This document shows, piece by piece, positions 12,574-23,831 of a stretch of 64,000 nt of DNA. Numbering within the stretch: position 1 is the stretch's first letter; every line of letters starts with the position of its first letter. The stretch is from contig JAGPYM010000008.1 of NCBI GenBank assembly GCA_020736575.1, forward strand, positions 868,001-932,000, given 5' to 3'. The notes under the pieces are model-generated. The model searched no databases and was not told the DNA's origin. It saw nothing but the letters and a program-made list of their open reading frames with translations. The position numbers and the translations under genes were made by a program. This DNA is from Thelonectria olida (taxonomy: Eukaryota > Ascomycota > Sordariomycetes > Hypocreales > Nectriaceae).

Positions 12574-13053
12574 ATGGCGGCCACACAAGAAGTCGTACAC
12601 GCCTACAGACACCTGTACCGAAGCCTTCTCAAGGCAGTGCAATACACAAACCCCGCACGACAAATCGGGCTCGCCCAGCTTCGCAGCGGCTTCCGAGAAC
12701 AAGGCGCCGTGTTCGACCGAGAAGGGATTAAGCGGACCATCTGGTTCTTCGAATGCGCGGCTAGGGAGCGTGGCATTGAGCACAAGATTCTGAAGAACCT
12801 GCTCAAGGTGCAGCAGAAGAGGATGACGAAAAACTCGTGGAATCTGGTTCTCCATTTTCATAATCATGGGTGAGTTTGGGCGCTTGTGAGACGAGAGGGG
12901 GGTGAGATGATGGGGTTTCGGTGACATGGTAGAAAGAACTGAGCTGAACCAGATCACAGCGTCGGTCCCGACCCCCACGAAAAGACAAAGTATTTGCATT
13001 ATGATATGACGGTTGCGATGCTTAACAAGACGATGGGGCTGTGCCTCCGATGA
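12574..13053 (+). CDS. LYR-motif mitochondrial protein, DUF1763-like
   Basis: Small LYR (Complex1_LYR) family protein; such proteins act in mitochondria as assembly factors or accessory subunits that bind acyl-carrier protein and iron-sulfur machinery. Exons 12574-12869 and 12960-13053, 129 residues. The tripeptide Leu-Tyr-Arg at residues 14-16 sits in AYRHLYRSLLKAV, followed by an arginine-rich helical region with GLAQLRSGFREQG. Splicing at 12870 removes a TGA that directly follows HNHG and adds a conserved-looking tail (VGPDPHEKTKYLHYDMTVAM). Upstream in-frame codons exist but have no ATG, so 12574 is the start. Membership in the LYR superfamily is solid; assignment to DUF1763 is from memory of the pattern. 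Confidence 0.8.
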
Positions 13054-13529
13054 GCGTCTCTTCATTCAACCGTCTTGGAAGATGCGAGCAGAGAGGAAGA
13101 TCATGCAGCCTGACCTCGATACTTGGCCTAGGAAACCATAACCGATTCCGCATTGAGCAAAGATTGGATCGAGGCGGACGACTTGGAACTCAAATCTAGA
13201 TCAGCGCCGTACGCAGCGCCGGTGGCTTAAGCATCCGTTACCAAGGTCGGTTTTGTATATCAACATGTATCACCAATCTTAAGATAAGACAAGGGGAGAA
13301 CGAGGAACTTGGCTCGGCATAGAAGAGATTCATCATTGGCGTCGGAACACAGCTTGAGCCGGGAGTTTCCTTATACTTCCCAGGGCTTTTGTTTGCGCAT
13401 TAAGAGTACATAAATGTTACATCACGGGCCAAAATGAACACAGCAGAATATGCTGTGAAGTCGCATAACGCCCAAAAACCAATTGTACATGCCTGTCTCG
13501 TTCATCACTTGGCCTTGTGCTTGAATAGC
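13054..13529. other. Intergenic between convergent LYR and frataxin genes
   Basis: The 3' flanks of two convergent genes. I see no ORF or RNA structure worth naming. Confidence 0.5.
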
Positions 13530-14251
13530 TCACAACTCTCCAGATGGCTCGTTAACATCAACACCAAGCTCTTCAAGGAAGACCTGACTTAGGCTGCTCC
13601 CGTCCCTACCATAGATCCATGCACCCTCTCCAGTGCCTTCCTTTTCACTCTGGCCCTCGCTGAGGACGCACCAGTCGTAGCGTTTTGGGCCGGAGATGGG
13701 CGACGATAGCCAGATCTGCTTGTTCGGAGGCTGCTTGTTGATGACATAGGTACCGTTGTCAGGCCATGTGATGGTAAGAACGCCAGCCTGTATTAAACCT
13801 TGGTTAGCCGGGGAATGAAATGTATGCAGATGACGTGCCGGGGAAGTAGGAGTCGTGGAAAAAAGGGCAAAGGGTAAAGGGCTTGACGAACCGAGTATTC
13901 AACGTCAACGTCATCTCGGGAATCCTGAAGTTCCTCAAACTTGGCGACGATGTTGTCCAGGTATTCGTCCGCGATCTCGTGATAATCGGCATCGGACAGC
14001 TCCACCGCGGCGAAGCTCGTGGAGTCGTCTGCGGGCTCGGCCTTGGCGGGATTCTCAGAGTCGGGCATGATGCCCTTTCCGCGGACGGGGCTTGTCGAGA
14101 AGCTGCGCACCGAGACGAAGGTAGCTCGGGGGAGCAAGGCGCGCGAGACTGCGGGAGCGAGGCGGGCGGCCAAGGATGTGCGGCATAGGGAAGCTGTTGT
14201 TGAGCTCCGGAGGGCTCGAGAGGCGGCTTCGGATGCGATGCGGCGAGACAT
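13530..14251 (-). CDS. YFH1: Frataxin, mitochondrial iron-sulfur cluster assembly factor
   Basis: Frataxin stimulates sulfur transfer on the Nfs1-Isu complex in the mitochondrial matrix. Exons 14251-13892 and 13787-13530; 205 residues. The first about 80 residues are Arg/Ser/Ala-rich with no acidic residues at the start, as expected of a matrix targeting sequence ([17 protein letters not shown]). The domain begins around [17 protein letters not shown], with the acidic helix 1 used for iron binding. It continues through DVDVEYS and [19 protein letters not shown] to the signature [16 protein letters not shown]. The intron interrupts the domain between VEYS and AGVL. Upstream in-frame codons begin with TTG, so the ATG at 14251 is preferred. 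It is divergent from AP-3 sigma. Confidence 0.95.
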
Positions 14252-14660
14252 GATGGGCGAGAAGAAGATGGGGGATGTTGAAAGAGTCAATTGTTGTGGA
14301 TGGAGGAGCAAGATCGTAGCCAGAGGTTGTTAAATTGCATTCGATGGTTGACGGGTGATGCTTGGTAAGAGGAGAACTGTCGTCACAAGCAGAACCGGAA
14401 TAAGTTGACGGGATAGAATGGAAGCTCCCCCCGCTGGATGGAGCTCGCTGAGGTGCTTGTCATTGCAAACCAGCTCGGCTTTCACTGGTCGAGGTACGTA
14501 CCTATCTAGACCCCGGCAGTCATGTGCGGTGTGGTCATGGCCCGCCGAGCTGGTTGCCCCACCATCTCCATTACGATCGCCATAATCAACCCTTCGTTAG
14601 ACACCTCCTCTCATCCCGATATCGTGTAGGAGGAATGACGCGCCTATTCATTCCTTCACC
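14252..14660. promoter_or_regulatory. Shared divergent promoter, frataxin and AP-3 sigma
   Basis: 409 bases separate the two ATGs of divergently transcribed genes. No TATA box or recognised operator stands out. Confidence 0.5.
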
Positions 14661-15288
14661 ATGATCAACGCTTTCCTGGTTTTCAATGGCCAAGGTCAGC
14701 CTCGCTTGACCAAGTTCTACACCCAGCTGGTGAGCCAACCCCGCTCGATGCTCGATGCTTGCGACGCCTAACCACCTCTGTCCCCAGGAAACCAGCATCC
14801 AGCAGCGCCTCATCTCCGAGATCTTCACCCTCGTCTCGAACCGCCCCGCCGGATCTTGCAACTTCCTCCCTCTTCCTCCGCTGCTCGCCGCATCGGGAAC
14901 CTCACACACCTCATCCGAGGAGCAGAACGATGTTCCCTCGCTTGTGACATATCGCCATTATGCGACACTCTTCTTCATCGTCATCTCGACGTCGACCGAG
15001 TCACCGCTCGCCCTCATTGACTTGATTCAAGTCTACGTCGAGGCCCTAGACAAGCTCTTTGAGAACGTTTGCGAGCTGGACCTCATCTTCAACTTTGAGA
15101 CACTACATTCTACGCTATCGGAAATGATAATAGGCGGCGTCGTGATAGAGACGAATCTAGACCGCATCGTGTCGGGAGTGAGGGCTCAAGGAACTGTCGC
15201 CAAGCGACCTGTTAATGAGGGACGAGGCCCGTCAGGTCTGGGATCCGGTCTCGGTATGGGCGCCAACTTCGCCTGGACGGGCAGGTGA
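14661..15288 (+). CDS. APS3: AP-3 adaptor complex small subunit sigma
   Basis: Sigma subunit of the AP-3 clathrin-type adaptor, which sorts cargo from Golgi/endosome to the vacuole. Exons 14661-14729 and 14788-15288; 189 residues. It opens with the longin-type strand MINAFLVFNGQGQPRLTKFY, continues with ISTSTESPLALIDLIQVYVEALDKLF and ENVCELDLIFNFE, and shows the sigma-3 pattern EMIIGGVVIETNLDRIV. The C-terminal about 40 residues are Gly/Arg-rich, longer than the metazoan form. The presence of VVIETN supports sigma-3 over sigma-1 or sigma-2. Confidence 0.93.
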
Positions 15289-15449
15289 TCGGACTACGAC
15301 ATAGTCATGAAGGACATGAGAGGCTTGGAATGAGGAGGATAAAGATGGCATTGAAGAGAGATATCCATGCATGCTGCGCCATTATGAGTTACAACTCCAG
15401 ACTCCAAATTTTGACATGAAATATACACATAGGTTTTCCTATTTCAAAC

Positions 15450-15980
15450 CTATTCGTCTTTTGTTGGTGGTGGGGGAGGCGCATCCTTTCGTCGCTCGTA
15501 TCGTTGTTCCGGGTCGATCGTTCCGAAGAGGTAGTTTGTCTTTTTCCGGATCTGCCGACTCGTCAGTACATTGCTCAAGTAGTCAAGGGATTAACTGACC
15601 TCTTCAGAGGGCTTATACTTTTGTCCCCACCATTCGAACTCCGAGAAGAATAGAATCCAGATGAGCGCAGCTGCAAATTGTCAGCGCAAAGGACACTCGG
15701 GAAGCTGGTTTTTTTTTGTTAAAGTTGATGACCTACAAACAATGGTTATAAGTTGGGCAAACTTGACTGCCTTTTCCCATCTTGGAGCCCGACTCGCCAG
15801 AGCGATGCGCCGCTTGTACTTCTTCTCGAACCGAAGCTGTTGCTGGTGGGATAGTCCCTTGAAGTTGGGTGGCCAGACCTTTCGCGCCTTGTAGGGGTTG
15901 TTGGCCACGCTCAACGGTGCGCTTCGGAGGAGATTTTGCCTTGGCGCAGCCGCCATTCGTCTGAACAGTGTAGGGAACAT
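15450..15980 (-). CDS. Unrecognised small one-helix protein, probably mitochondrial
   Basis: I do not recognise a family. Exons 15980-15737, 15670-15600 and 15551-15450 give 138 residues. The N-terminus (MFPTLFRRMAAAPRQNLLRS) is basic and hydroxylated with no acidic residue, typical of a mitochondrial presequence. A very basic segment (FEKKYKRRIALASRAPRWEK) then precedes one hydrophobic helix near residues 75-95 containing LITIVSALIWILFF, followed by aromatic FEWWGQKY and a proline-rich tail ending PPPPPTKDE. The donor GTAGGT at 15736 was preferred over an earlier GTTTGT because only it keeps the frame. It is divergent from leucyl-tRNA synthetase. An inner-membrane protein is a reasonable guess. 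Confidence 0.75.
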
Positions 15981-16398
15981 GGTAGCGGCCTTGTGTCCTA
16001 GTCAATGGCAAAGGCTTTGAAGTCGTCGGATCGTCCGTGAGATGGTTCCTGACCATGCTGGACACTAAGGGAAAACTGACCAACGGCGGCAGTCGGGACG
16101 CCACAGTTTCGCCGCATGACAGGGCCACTAGCCACAGGTACGTACACGGTGTTGCCGCGATGCCCCGCGATTTTCACCCCTCCTTCTTCAGGATTCGGAC
16201 CTGACTTTGGACATTGCCAAACGGTGACTCAAAATTTCCCCAAGGCGGAATTCCAAGGTATGTGCACATCATAAGCACTGACTCATTGCCAGTCGCGACT
16301 AGGAGAACCTGGTCGAAGTTAACAGTATAAAACTTATAGCACCGCAGGTTTTGTCGGTTCTTGAAGCAATTCCAACTTACGGCTCACGAGATCCCACC
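15981..16398. promoter_or_regulatory. Shared divergent promoter with TATA box for LeuRS
   Basis: 418 bases between divergent start codons. TATAAAA at 16325-16331 lies about 70 bases upstream of the LeuRS ATG and is in a plausible TATA position. Confidence 0.45.
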
Positions 16399-19300
16399 AT
16401 GGCTACCGACGCAGTTCCCAAGGCCCTGGAAGCCTTGACAATTTCCAAAACCAAGGAACTCAAAGGCGTGAGTATATAGCTCCTTGACGAGATGAGGCGA
16501 ATGGTATGACTAATTTATGTTCAATTACAGACAGAGAAGCGTGACACCCTGATCGCCATCGAGAAAAAGTACCAACAGAAGTGGCAGGAGGATGGCATCT
16601 TCCAGCCCGACGCTCCCACGACTGATGAGGTCCCCCTACACTCCATCTCCGCCGCCGAGCTTCGAGAAAAATACCCCAAGTTCTTCGGATGCATGGCTTA
16701 CCCTTACATGAACGGTACCCTCCATGCTGGCCACTCCTTCTCCGTCAGCAAAGTCGAGTTCGCCGCTGGTGTCGCGCGCATGCAGGGCAAGCGTGCCTTG
16801 TTCCCCATGGGTTTCCACTGCACTGGTATGCCCATCAAGGCTTGTGCCGACAAGCTGGTCAACGAGATCGGGCTGTTTGGTCAGAACTTTGAGAACTACA
16901 ACCCAGACGAAGTCATCGAGGAGAAACCCGTTGAGCAGAAGGTGGCCAAGAAGGAGGATGTTACCAAGTTCACTGCGAAGAAGGGCAAGGCTGCCGCCAA
17001 GACTGTCAAGATGAAGTACCAATTCCAGATCATGCAGGCCATTGGCATTCCCACCGAGGAGATTCACCTGTTCTCCGACCCCCAGCACTGGCTCAAGTAC
17101 TTCCCTCCGCTGGCCCAACGAGATCTGACCAACTTTGGTTGCCGAATCGATTGGCGCCGATCTTTCGTCACCACGGATGCCAACCCCTACTACGACGCAT
17201 TTGTTCGATGGCAGATGAACCGTCTCAAGGAGCTGGACAAGATCAAGTTTGGCAAGCGATACACCATTTACTCCATCAAGGATGCCCAGCCCTGCATGGA
17301 CCACGACCGAGCCGAGGGCGAGGCCGTGAACCCCCAGGAGTACACTGCTCTGAAGCTGAAGGTTCTCGAGTGGGCTCCCAAGGCTGCCGAGGCCCTCCGA
17401 GGCAAGATCCCCGAGGGCGCCAACGTCTACCTGGTTCCCGCTACTCTGCGACCCGAGACCATGTACGGACAGACGTGCTGTTTTGTTGGTCCCAAGATTA
17501 CCTATGGTGTCTTCAAGGTCAACGAGACCGACTACTTTGTGATTACCGACCGAGCTGCCCGCAACATGGCCTACCAGGGCATCTTCGCTACGGAGGGGGT
17601 CATTGAGAAGTCGGCAGAAGTTGCTGGTCCCGACCTGGTTGGCACTCTTGTTAACGCTCCTCTGTCTCTGCACACCGAGGGTGTCCGTGTTCTCCCCATG
17701 GAGACAGTCCTGCCTACTAAGGGTACTGGTGTTGTTACATCTGTGCCCTCGGACAGTCCCGATGATTTCGCGACTGTCACCGACTTGGCCAAGAAGGCCG
17801 ACTACTACGGTATCAAAAAGGAGTGGGCTGAGCTGGAGATCTTCCCCATCATCGAGACCCCCTCTTACGGAGACCTTTGCGCTCCTTTCCTGGTCAAGAA
17901 GCTCAAGATCGCTTCCCCCAAAGATACCAAGCAGCTGGAGGAGGCCAAGGAATTGGCTTACAAGGAGGGCTTCTACCAGGGTGTCCTGAAGGTCGGCGAC
18001 TTCAAGGGCGAAAAGGTCGAGGTTGCCAAGCCCCAAGTCCGTCAACAGCTGGTTGATGCTGGCGAGGCCTTTGCCTACTCTGAGCCTGAGCGCAAGGTTG
18101 TCAGTCGATCTGGCGACGACTGTATCGTTGCTCTCATGGACCAGTGGTACCTGGACTATGGTGAGGAGTCATGGAAGCAGGTTGCTCTGAAGTGGGTTGA
18201 TAACGCCGACGGAAAGGGCCTGAACACGTACTCGGCGGAGACCAAGAACGGCTTTGAGAGTGTCCTGAACTGGCTGAACCAGTGGGCTTGTGCCCGTAGC
18301 TTCGGTCTGGGCTCCAAGTTGCCTTGGGACCCTCAGTTCCTCGTTGAGAGTCTGAGTGACTCCACCGTCTACATGGCCTACTACACCATTGCCCACTACC
18401 TGCACAAGGATCTGTTCGGCCGCACCAAGGGTCTTGGTAACGTTGGCCCCGAGCAGATGACTGACGAGGTCTGGGACTACGTTTTCTGCCGTCGTGAGCT
18501 GAGCGACGACGTTATCAGCGGCAGCAAGATCCCCAAGGAGACCCTGGAGAGCATGCGCCGTGAGTTCGAGTACTTCTACCCTCTGGACGTGCGAGCGTCT
18601 GGCAAGGACCTGATTCCCAACCATCTCACCTTCTTCCTGTACATCCACCTCGCCATCTTCCCTCCCGAATACTGGCCTCGCAGTGTCCGAGCTAACGGTC
18701 ACCTGATGCTGAACGGTGAGAAGATGAGCAAGAGCACCGGCAACTTCATGACCTTAAAGGAAATGGTCGATAAGTATGGTGCTGATGCATCCCGAATTGC
18801 TCTTGCCGATTCTGGTGATGGTGTTACGGACGCCAACTTTGAAGAGGATGTTGCAGACAACAACATTCTGCGTCTGTACAACCTGCGCGAGTGGTGTGAA
18901 GAGATGGTGCGCGACCAAGACGAACTTCGAACCGGGGAGATCAACTCGTTCCAGGACTGTCTGTTCGAGAACGAGCTCAACGCGGTCGCCTATGAGGCCA
19001 TTGAGCAGTACACTAACACTAACTACAAGCTGGCCCTCAAGGCTGGTCTGTACGAGCTGACCAGCGCCCGTGACTTTTACCGCGAGTCTTGCGCGGCGGC
19101 CAACATTAAGATGCACAAGGATCTGGTCCTGCGGTATATCGAGTGGCAAGCTCTGCTGTTGGCCGTTGTGGCTCCTCACTGGTCTGAGTACATTTGGCTT
19201 GAAGTGCTGAAGAAGGAGGGCACGATTCACAATGCTCCGTTCCCCAAGGTTGGGCCTGTCGACCTCTCCCTGACGGCCAAGCGCGACTACGTGCGCAACA

Positions 19301-19824
19301 CGGCGTCGAACGTCAACTCGGCCGAGGCAGTTCAGCTGAAGAAGAAGGCCAAGGGCAAGGAGACGTCGTTTGACCCCAAGAAGCCCAAGAAGCTGACCGT
19401 CTTTGTGAACGACAAGTTCCCTGCTTGGCAGGCCAAGTACATTGACCTGCTGAAGGAGATGTGGAACCCGGAGACGAAGTCGGTCAAAGACAAGGAGCTG
19501 AACGGCAAGATCGGAAAGATGGGCGAGATGAAGAAGGCGATGCCCTTTGTACAGAACCTGAAGAGGCGACTGCAGACTGGGGAGCCTGTCAGCACGGTAC
19601 TGGAGCAGAAGCTGTTGTTCGATGAGAATGAGACGCTCCTGCAGATGCGACCGGGCTTGATTCGAACGGGTGGACTGGTGGGTTGCGAGATTGTAGCCGT
19701 TTCGGAGGGCACCAAGAAGGGCATCAACCTGTCGAGTCAGGAGACGGTCGATGTCACTGCGCAGGCTGCGGAGAATGCGGTCCCTGGAGTGCCGACTTTC
19801 TTGTTTGAGAATGTGGAGGCTTGA
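16399..19824 (+). CDS. LRS1: Cytosolic leucyl-tRNA synthetase
   Basis: Class I synthetase that charges leucine onto tRNA-Leu in the cytosol. Exons 16399-16467 and 16531-19824; 1120 residues, the size normal for the eukaryotic cytosolic enzyme and longer than the mitochondrial one. The HIGH-type motif is HAGH at residues 88-91 in MNGTLHAGHSFS. The large insert with TLRPETMYGQT and VTSVPSDSPDDFAT belongs to the CP1 editing domain, and KMSKS lies at about 754-758 in NGEKMSKSTGNF. A C-terminal lysine-rich extension follows. The ATG at 16399 sits in the good context CCCACCATGG. The opposite strand has a 469-codon open frame that is a shadow of this strongly codon-biased gene. Confidence 0.97.
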
Positions 19825-21571
19825 GATGGGATAGGATGAGATGGACCAGAGGCAGGGGAAGCATGTTAGACGAGGGAGTACTTGGCAGATGAAGGGTTCA
19901 ATGTAGACGAAAACGGAGACTCGCGGTATTAGACCGAGACTAGTTATTGCGTTATGACTTTATGTAGAGAAGAATTTTACAAGATTACAGGATGTGTGTT
20001 TTGTTGATGAGGGTTACGAATTCATGGCGGCAAAGGCGTGATGTGACGAGGGGAGAGGGGGACATGGCTGCTGTCCTGTTCATCTCGCGTCCCCCTGATG
20101 ATCACTTCAAGGATGGATTCCTTTTTTCCCGAGGCTGGTGTTTCGTAATGAGTTTTGGAGTTTTGTCTCTTGGAGGTTGGCACACCCTCAGTTTGTTTCT
20201 CTTCTCCATTGTTCATAGTGTATGATGTCTACATGACACAGACGGATGGGCTCGTATCTGCCGGCGGATCTGCATGCATGCAAGCCAGTCAGACGTGAAG
20301 AAAGGGAAAACAAGCATCACGAAGGATGAGGATCCCCTTTGTTTGGTTCATGTTGTTTTTGTGGCGCTTGTTTTGGTTACAGTGGGAGGAATTGGGGAGG
20401 GCGGGGATCCGGCAGTTGGACGTATCAACTCGGTGTATCTACGGACACGTACGCGAGGTACTTGGCACATTATTAAATCATTGATTAAAGTCAATGGGAT
20501 GACTGCATGTGCATAAAAGTCTACGCACGGGAGAAACAACAAGAACTATTGACGCGGGCTTTTGGTGGCTGGTGGCTGGGGGGAGGGGATGAGGCCTTCT
20601 TTCTAGTTAGCGGCTCTTCGTAAGGCAGTGTTTGAATGTGCATTAAGTTGAGCCTTCTTTCAAGCAGCAGGTTGAAGCGACAACAAAAAGGACGTGCCCG
20701 ATACACTGTTGCATTGCGGTGGACGAAGCATTTGTTATTCATCTCGTACCCTGGCGCTTGTCTTGTCATGACAGGGTGCTCATGACGCAAGCTCTCATGA
20801 AGAAGGGGCCCTTGGAAACCCCCTCCCCCCACGCAGTTGATACTCTGCGACAGCCACAGCAGCAACCGTGAACACTTTGCCCACTGATCTGCAAACCTCC
20901 GAGAAAATAGAATGGAAAACTGGAAACAATGCATCAAAAACTGCACTGTAAAAATAGCAGCATTCCTGCTGGAGGCCTGGGCCCCACGTTGGCCTCGTCG
21001 GCACTGTTCTTCACACTGCCACACAAAGGACCGCGCACGCTCTTCGCCGTCGCCGGGACTCGAAAGGGAGGCTGGTGGGAAGGGGGGGGGAGGCAGCGGG
21101 ATAGCGGTTCGCCACGGGAATTGGCCCAATGGACTCATGGAGTGACGAGTCATTGGCCGCAGCTGCAGCTTTGCGCATGCGTGTGCCACACACCCTCGGA
21201 GGTCGGAGGTCGGAGCCATGATGCAACCTGATCCCTGGCCTAGCTGATGCTGTGCGTGCCCGGGGCCGGCATTGTCGTGCTCTGCTCTACATGGACTTCT
21301 CGATATATAAGAAACACCACATCTCCGTTCCCCTGATATTTCATTTCACATCCCAGATCCATATCGGCTCTTCCATCTTTAAAAGACTCACTCGCCCTCT
21401 TCAAGACTTTGTTCTCATCCAACTCACACCCAAACACTCGCTCTCTTCTTAACCCAAGTCTCTCGTTTCGAGTCACCACCACCTACTGCAATCACTTGAA
21501 AGAACATCTTTGTTCAAACCCATCGAGCCTTTTCATCTTTCACTCAACAAGTCACCTTTTACAACTCCAAA
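19825..21571. other. Intergenic with promoter of a small surface protein gene
   Basis: No supported gene. An open frame of 232 codons on the minus strand (21219-20521) has low-complexity, non-conserved-looking content and was not accepted. TATATAA at about 21304-21310, followed by a CT-rich leader, is probably the promoter of the gene starting at 21572. Confidence 0.45.
21304..21310 (+). promoter_or_regulatory. TATA box of the small surface protein gene
   Basis: TATATAA precedes an approximately 260-base pyrimidine-rich leader that leads to the ATG at 21572. Strong TATA boxes are typical of highly or conditionally expressed secreted-protein genes. Confidence 0.5.
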
Positions 21572-21999
21572 ATGCACGCCTCTTACGTCCTCGCTTTCGT
21601 CGGTGTCGTCGCCGCTGGCTACGCTCCTCCCAAGAACACTTACACCCCCCCGGCCGTCACCCCCGTTGTTCCTCCTTCGAACAACACCGCGACCGGCCAA
21701 CCCATCATCCCTACTCCAGGCAGTAAGTATACCTCGCGTCTCTCCTTCATATACTCCTCCTTGCTAACACTCTGAAAGCCCAACGCCCTGGCAACACCAC
21801 CGTCCCCCTCACTCCCATCAGCACTCCCACCAGCACCGGCGGCGGTGGTCACGGCGCCTCGACTGGCTCTGGCAGCGTGCCCACCGGCACCTCTACTGCT
21901 GAGCCCTCTGGCGTCACTGGCGCTGCTTCTGCCCACAGTGTCCAGGGTTCCGTCGCTGCCCTGTTGGGTCTCGTCGCTGCCGGCATGATTGCTCTGTAA
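21572..21999 (+). CDS. Small secreted Pro/Thr/Ser/Gly-rich protein with GPI-anchor-type tail
   Basis: Probable cell-surface or wall protein; no conserved domain is recognised. Exons 21572-21722 and 21779-21999; 123 residues. A signal peptide covers roughly the first 16 residues (MHASYVLAFVGVVAAG). The mature part is rich in Pro, Thr, Ser and Gly with N-glycosylation sequons NNT and NTT. The C-terminus ends in small residues followed by a hydrophobic stretch (AALLGLVAAGMIAL), the pattern for GPI attachment. The gene has its own TATA box. Proteins of this kind evolve fast, so homologues may be hard to find beyond close relatives. Confidence 0.8.
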
Positions 22000-22875
22000 A
22001 CGGAGCGTTTTGTTTCTTGTGCATTGGATTCGATTCGAACCAGTCGGTGTTGGAATACATGCTTGGAACAGTACAACACTTTTTTGAAAGAAGGGTATAT
22101 ACATCGATGCCAGCGTCTGGCCCCAGGGTTTTGGAATGGTCGGCAAATCGCTTCGATTCGTGAGGCAATGATGCTTCGAATATATTAATGATAATAATAG
22201 ATACCATAATGAACACAAGATTCTAACAATCTCCTGTCCAAGTTGAAACCTGCCTTGACTGTGAACTTGCCTCATCAGTGACGGTTGCATGGACGACCCA
22301 GGGAGCTGAGAGCTCTCCCTGACCGAATTCAACGGGACAACTCCGGAGCCTCTGTAGAGTTCGGGTCCAATGTATTCACCATGCAAGAATGCCGCGCGTC
22401 TCTTGTGGCAATACACCACCATGTTCATTAGCCATCCCAGCTCCATGACGGGGAGTGCCATTTGAGTTGTTGATCATGCGAACTGGATCATCGCTGCGTC
22501 GGACCAACGTGCCATGATCCCGAGCATCTTGCTATCAATAACGGTGACCTCACATGTCGATTGTGTAGGGTCCTCACTTCCACTTGGATGGTCTGTCTCG
22601 TCGATTGGGGCGCCTGCCCCAGCCTGTCTCGAAGCGATTATGGCTGCCTCGTCCTTCCTACGCCTTGTGACATGTGCTCGGCCTGCCTGGGACACTTGAG
22701 TGGGGATGCCTGAGGCTCTTCTGGGGGTCGTGACAGTGAGCGATACCCACCAGACACCTATACACCCAGGCTGTTCTAAGAACTAGGCTGTGGCAGTACT
22801 CGACGAGTGGGCGGTGTGGAAACTTTCACGACGCGGCTTCTTTGGAATCGGTTGTGTGCGTATGCTCTTGCGTAA
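22000..22875. other. Intergenic between convergent genes
   Basis: The 3' flanks of the small surface protein and of Dph3. Open frames on either strand are short and unsupported. Confidence 0.5.
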
Positions 22876-23187
22876 TCAGGCAGCGATGGGAACTTGGCCG
22901 CCCGAGGGACCCGAGGTAGGAGGCTTAGGCAGGTCATCCTGAGCGATGTTAGTTTTCTGATATAGCCCAAGAGATGCTCTTCAACTTACAAGATCAAATA
23001 TAACCCGGATCATGAGGCTGCAGCTGGGGCAGACGGCAATGTCTTGCTCGTCGAGCAGATCGCCGAGGGCGATTTGGAACTTGTCGCCACACGGACAAGG
23101 GTAGAAGTAGGTCTGCATGGCCTCATCAAAGGTCATGTCTTCGATCTCAATCTCATCATAGATGGAGAGGTTCTCGTCGTCAGACAT
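22876..23187 (-). CDS. DPH3: Dph3/Kti11, CSL zinc-finger protein of diphthamide and Elongator pathways
   Basis: Small zinc/iron protein that donates electrons to the radical enzyme Dph1-Dph2 in diphthamide synthesis on eEF2 and also works with Elongator in tRNA wobble-uridine modification. Exons 23187-22990 and 22938-22876; 86 residues. It contains YDEIEIEDM, then the CSL finger [11 protein letters not shown] with a second cysteine pair in [17 protein letters not shown]. The second exon adds a Pro/Gly tail. Length and the four-cysteine pattern match the family fully. It is divergent from the ABC transporter gene. Confidence 0.95.
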
Positions 23188-23831
23188 GGTGGGTAGTTGG
23201 GCGGCGGAGGCGGAGGCGGCGGAATATGTTAGAGTTGGCGAATACTCGGCTGGTTGTGTATGAGTAAATGGAAAAGTTGCCCCGCAATGCGACCAAAAGA
23301 AATTCACGACTCCCCGCTGTTGTGGCTGGTGCGATTGCAGGATAACGAATGTGGCTAATGACATATCAGGGCAAACTCTACAGCTGTGGCTAGTGGATTC
23401 CGGGGTCTGACTCCGTCATGGTTCAGTTCTCAATCACATGCCGACGAGATCGAGTGTGGGGAGGAGCCAGCGGCCAGTGACCTGCCCCGGATTTCGTTCG
23501 ACCGAGGGACCTTCCCAAGTCGAACTCGACTCACAGGTCAGACCCCAACAAGCCAACGACGAACCATCATGTAGCATCTCACCTCCTCGGTACCCCGTAC
23601 ACATTCTGTCTCTGTGTCCCACAATCCTCTCTCAACCAACATCTCCTTGCTCTCTCTCCTCCAACTGCAAAGTACAAAGTACCGGGTGCTCAAATGCGAC
23701 AGCCCGTGACGTGACGTGACGTCGTTTACCTCCCCCCCTGTGACTCGGCTCGATCAATCCTCACCACCAACCATCGCCTCCAACTAGACGTCACGGATTG
23801 AAAAGGCCTTTGCGCCTGCGACGACGCCGCA
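23188..23831. promoter_or_regulatory. Shared divergent promoter of DPH3 and the ABC transporter, with TGACGT repeats
   Basis: 644 bases between divergent ATGs. At 23706-23723 the sequence is three overlapping copies of GTGAC followed by GTC, giving three TGACGT half-sites of the type bound by CRE/ATF bZIP factors. A (GGCGGA)-like tract lies in the Dph3 leader near 23200-23222. Confidence 0.45.

Noticed and set aside
16636..18045. 469-codon open frame on the minus strand
   Set aside because: It lies exactly antisense to the highly codon-biased leucyl-tRNA synthetase and has the Leu/Val/Gly-rich composition of a shadow frame.
20521..21219. 232-codon ORF on the minus strand
   Set aside because: It starts with ATG but has patchy, low-complexity content, no family pattern, and overlaps the promoter and TATA box of the gene at 21572.
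22021..22060. Possible tRNA B-box (GGTTCGAATCG on minus)
   Set aside because: No matching A-box or cloverleaf could be drawn around it.
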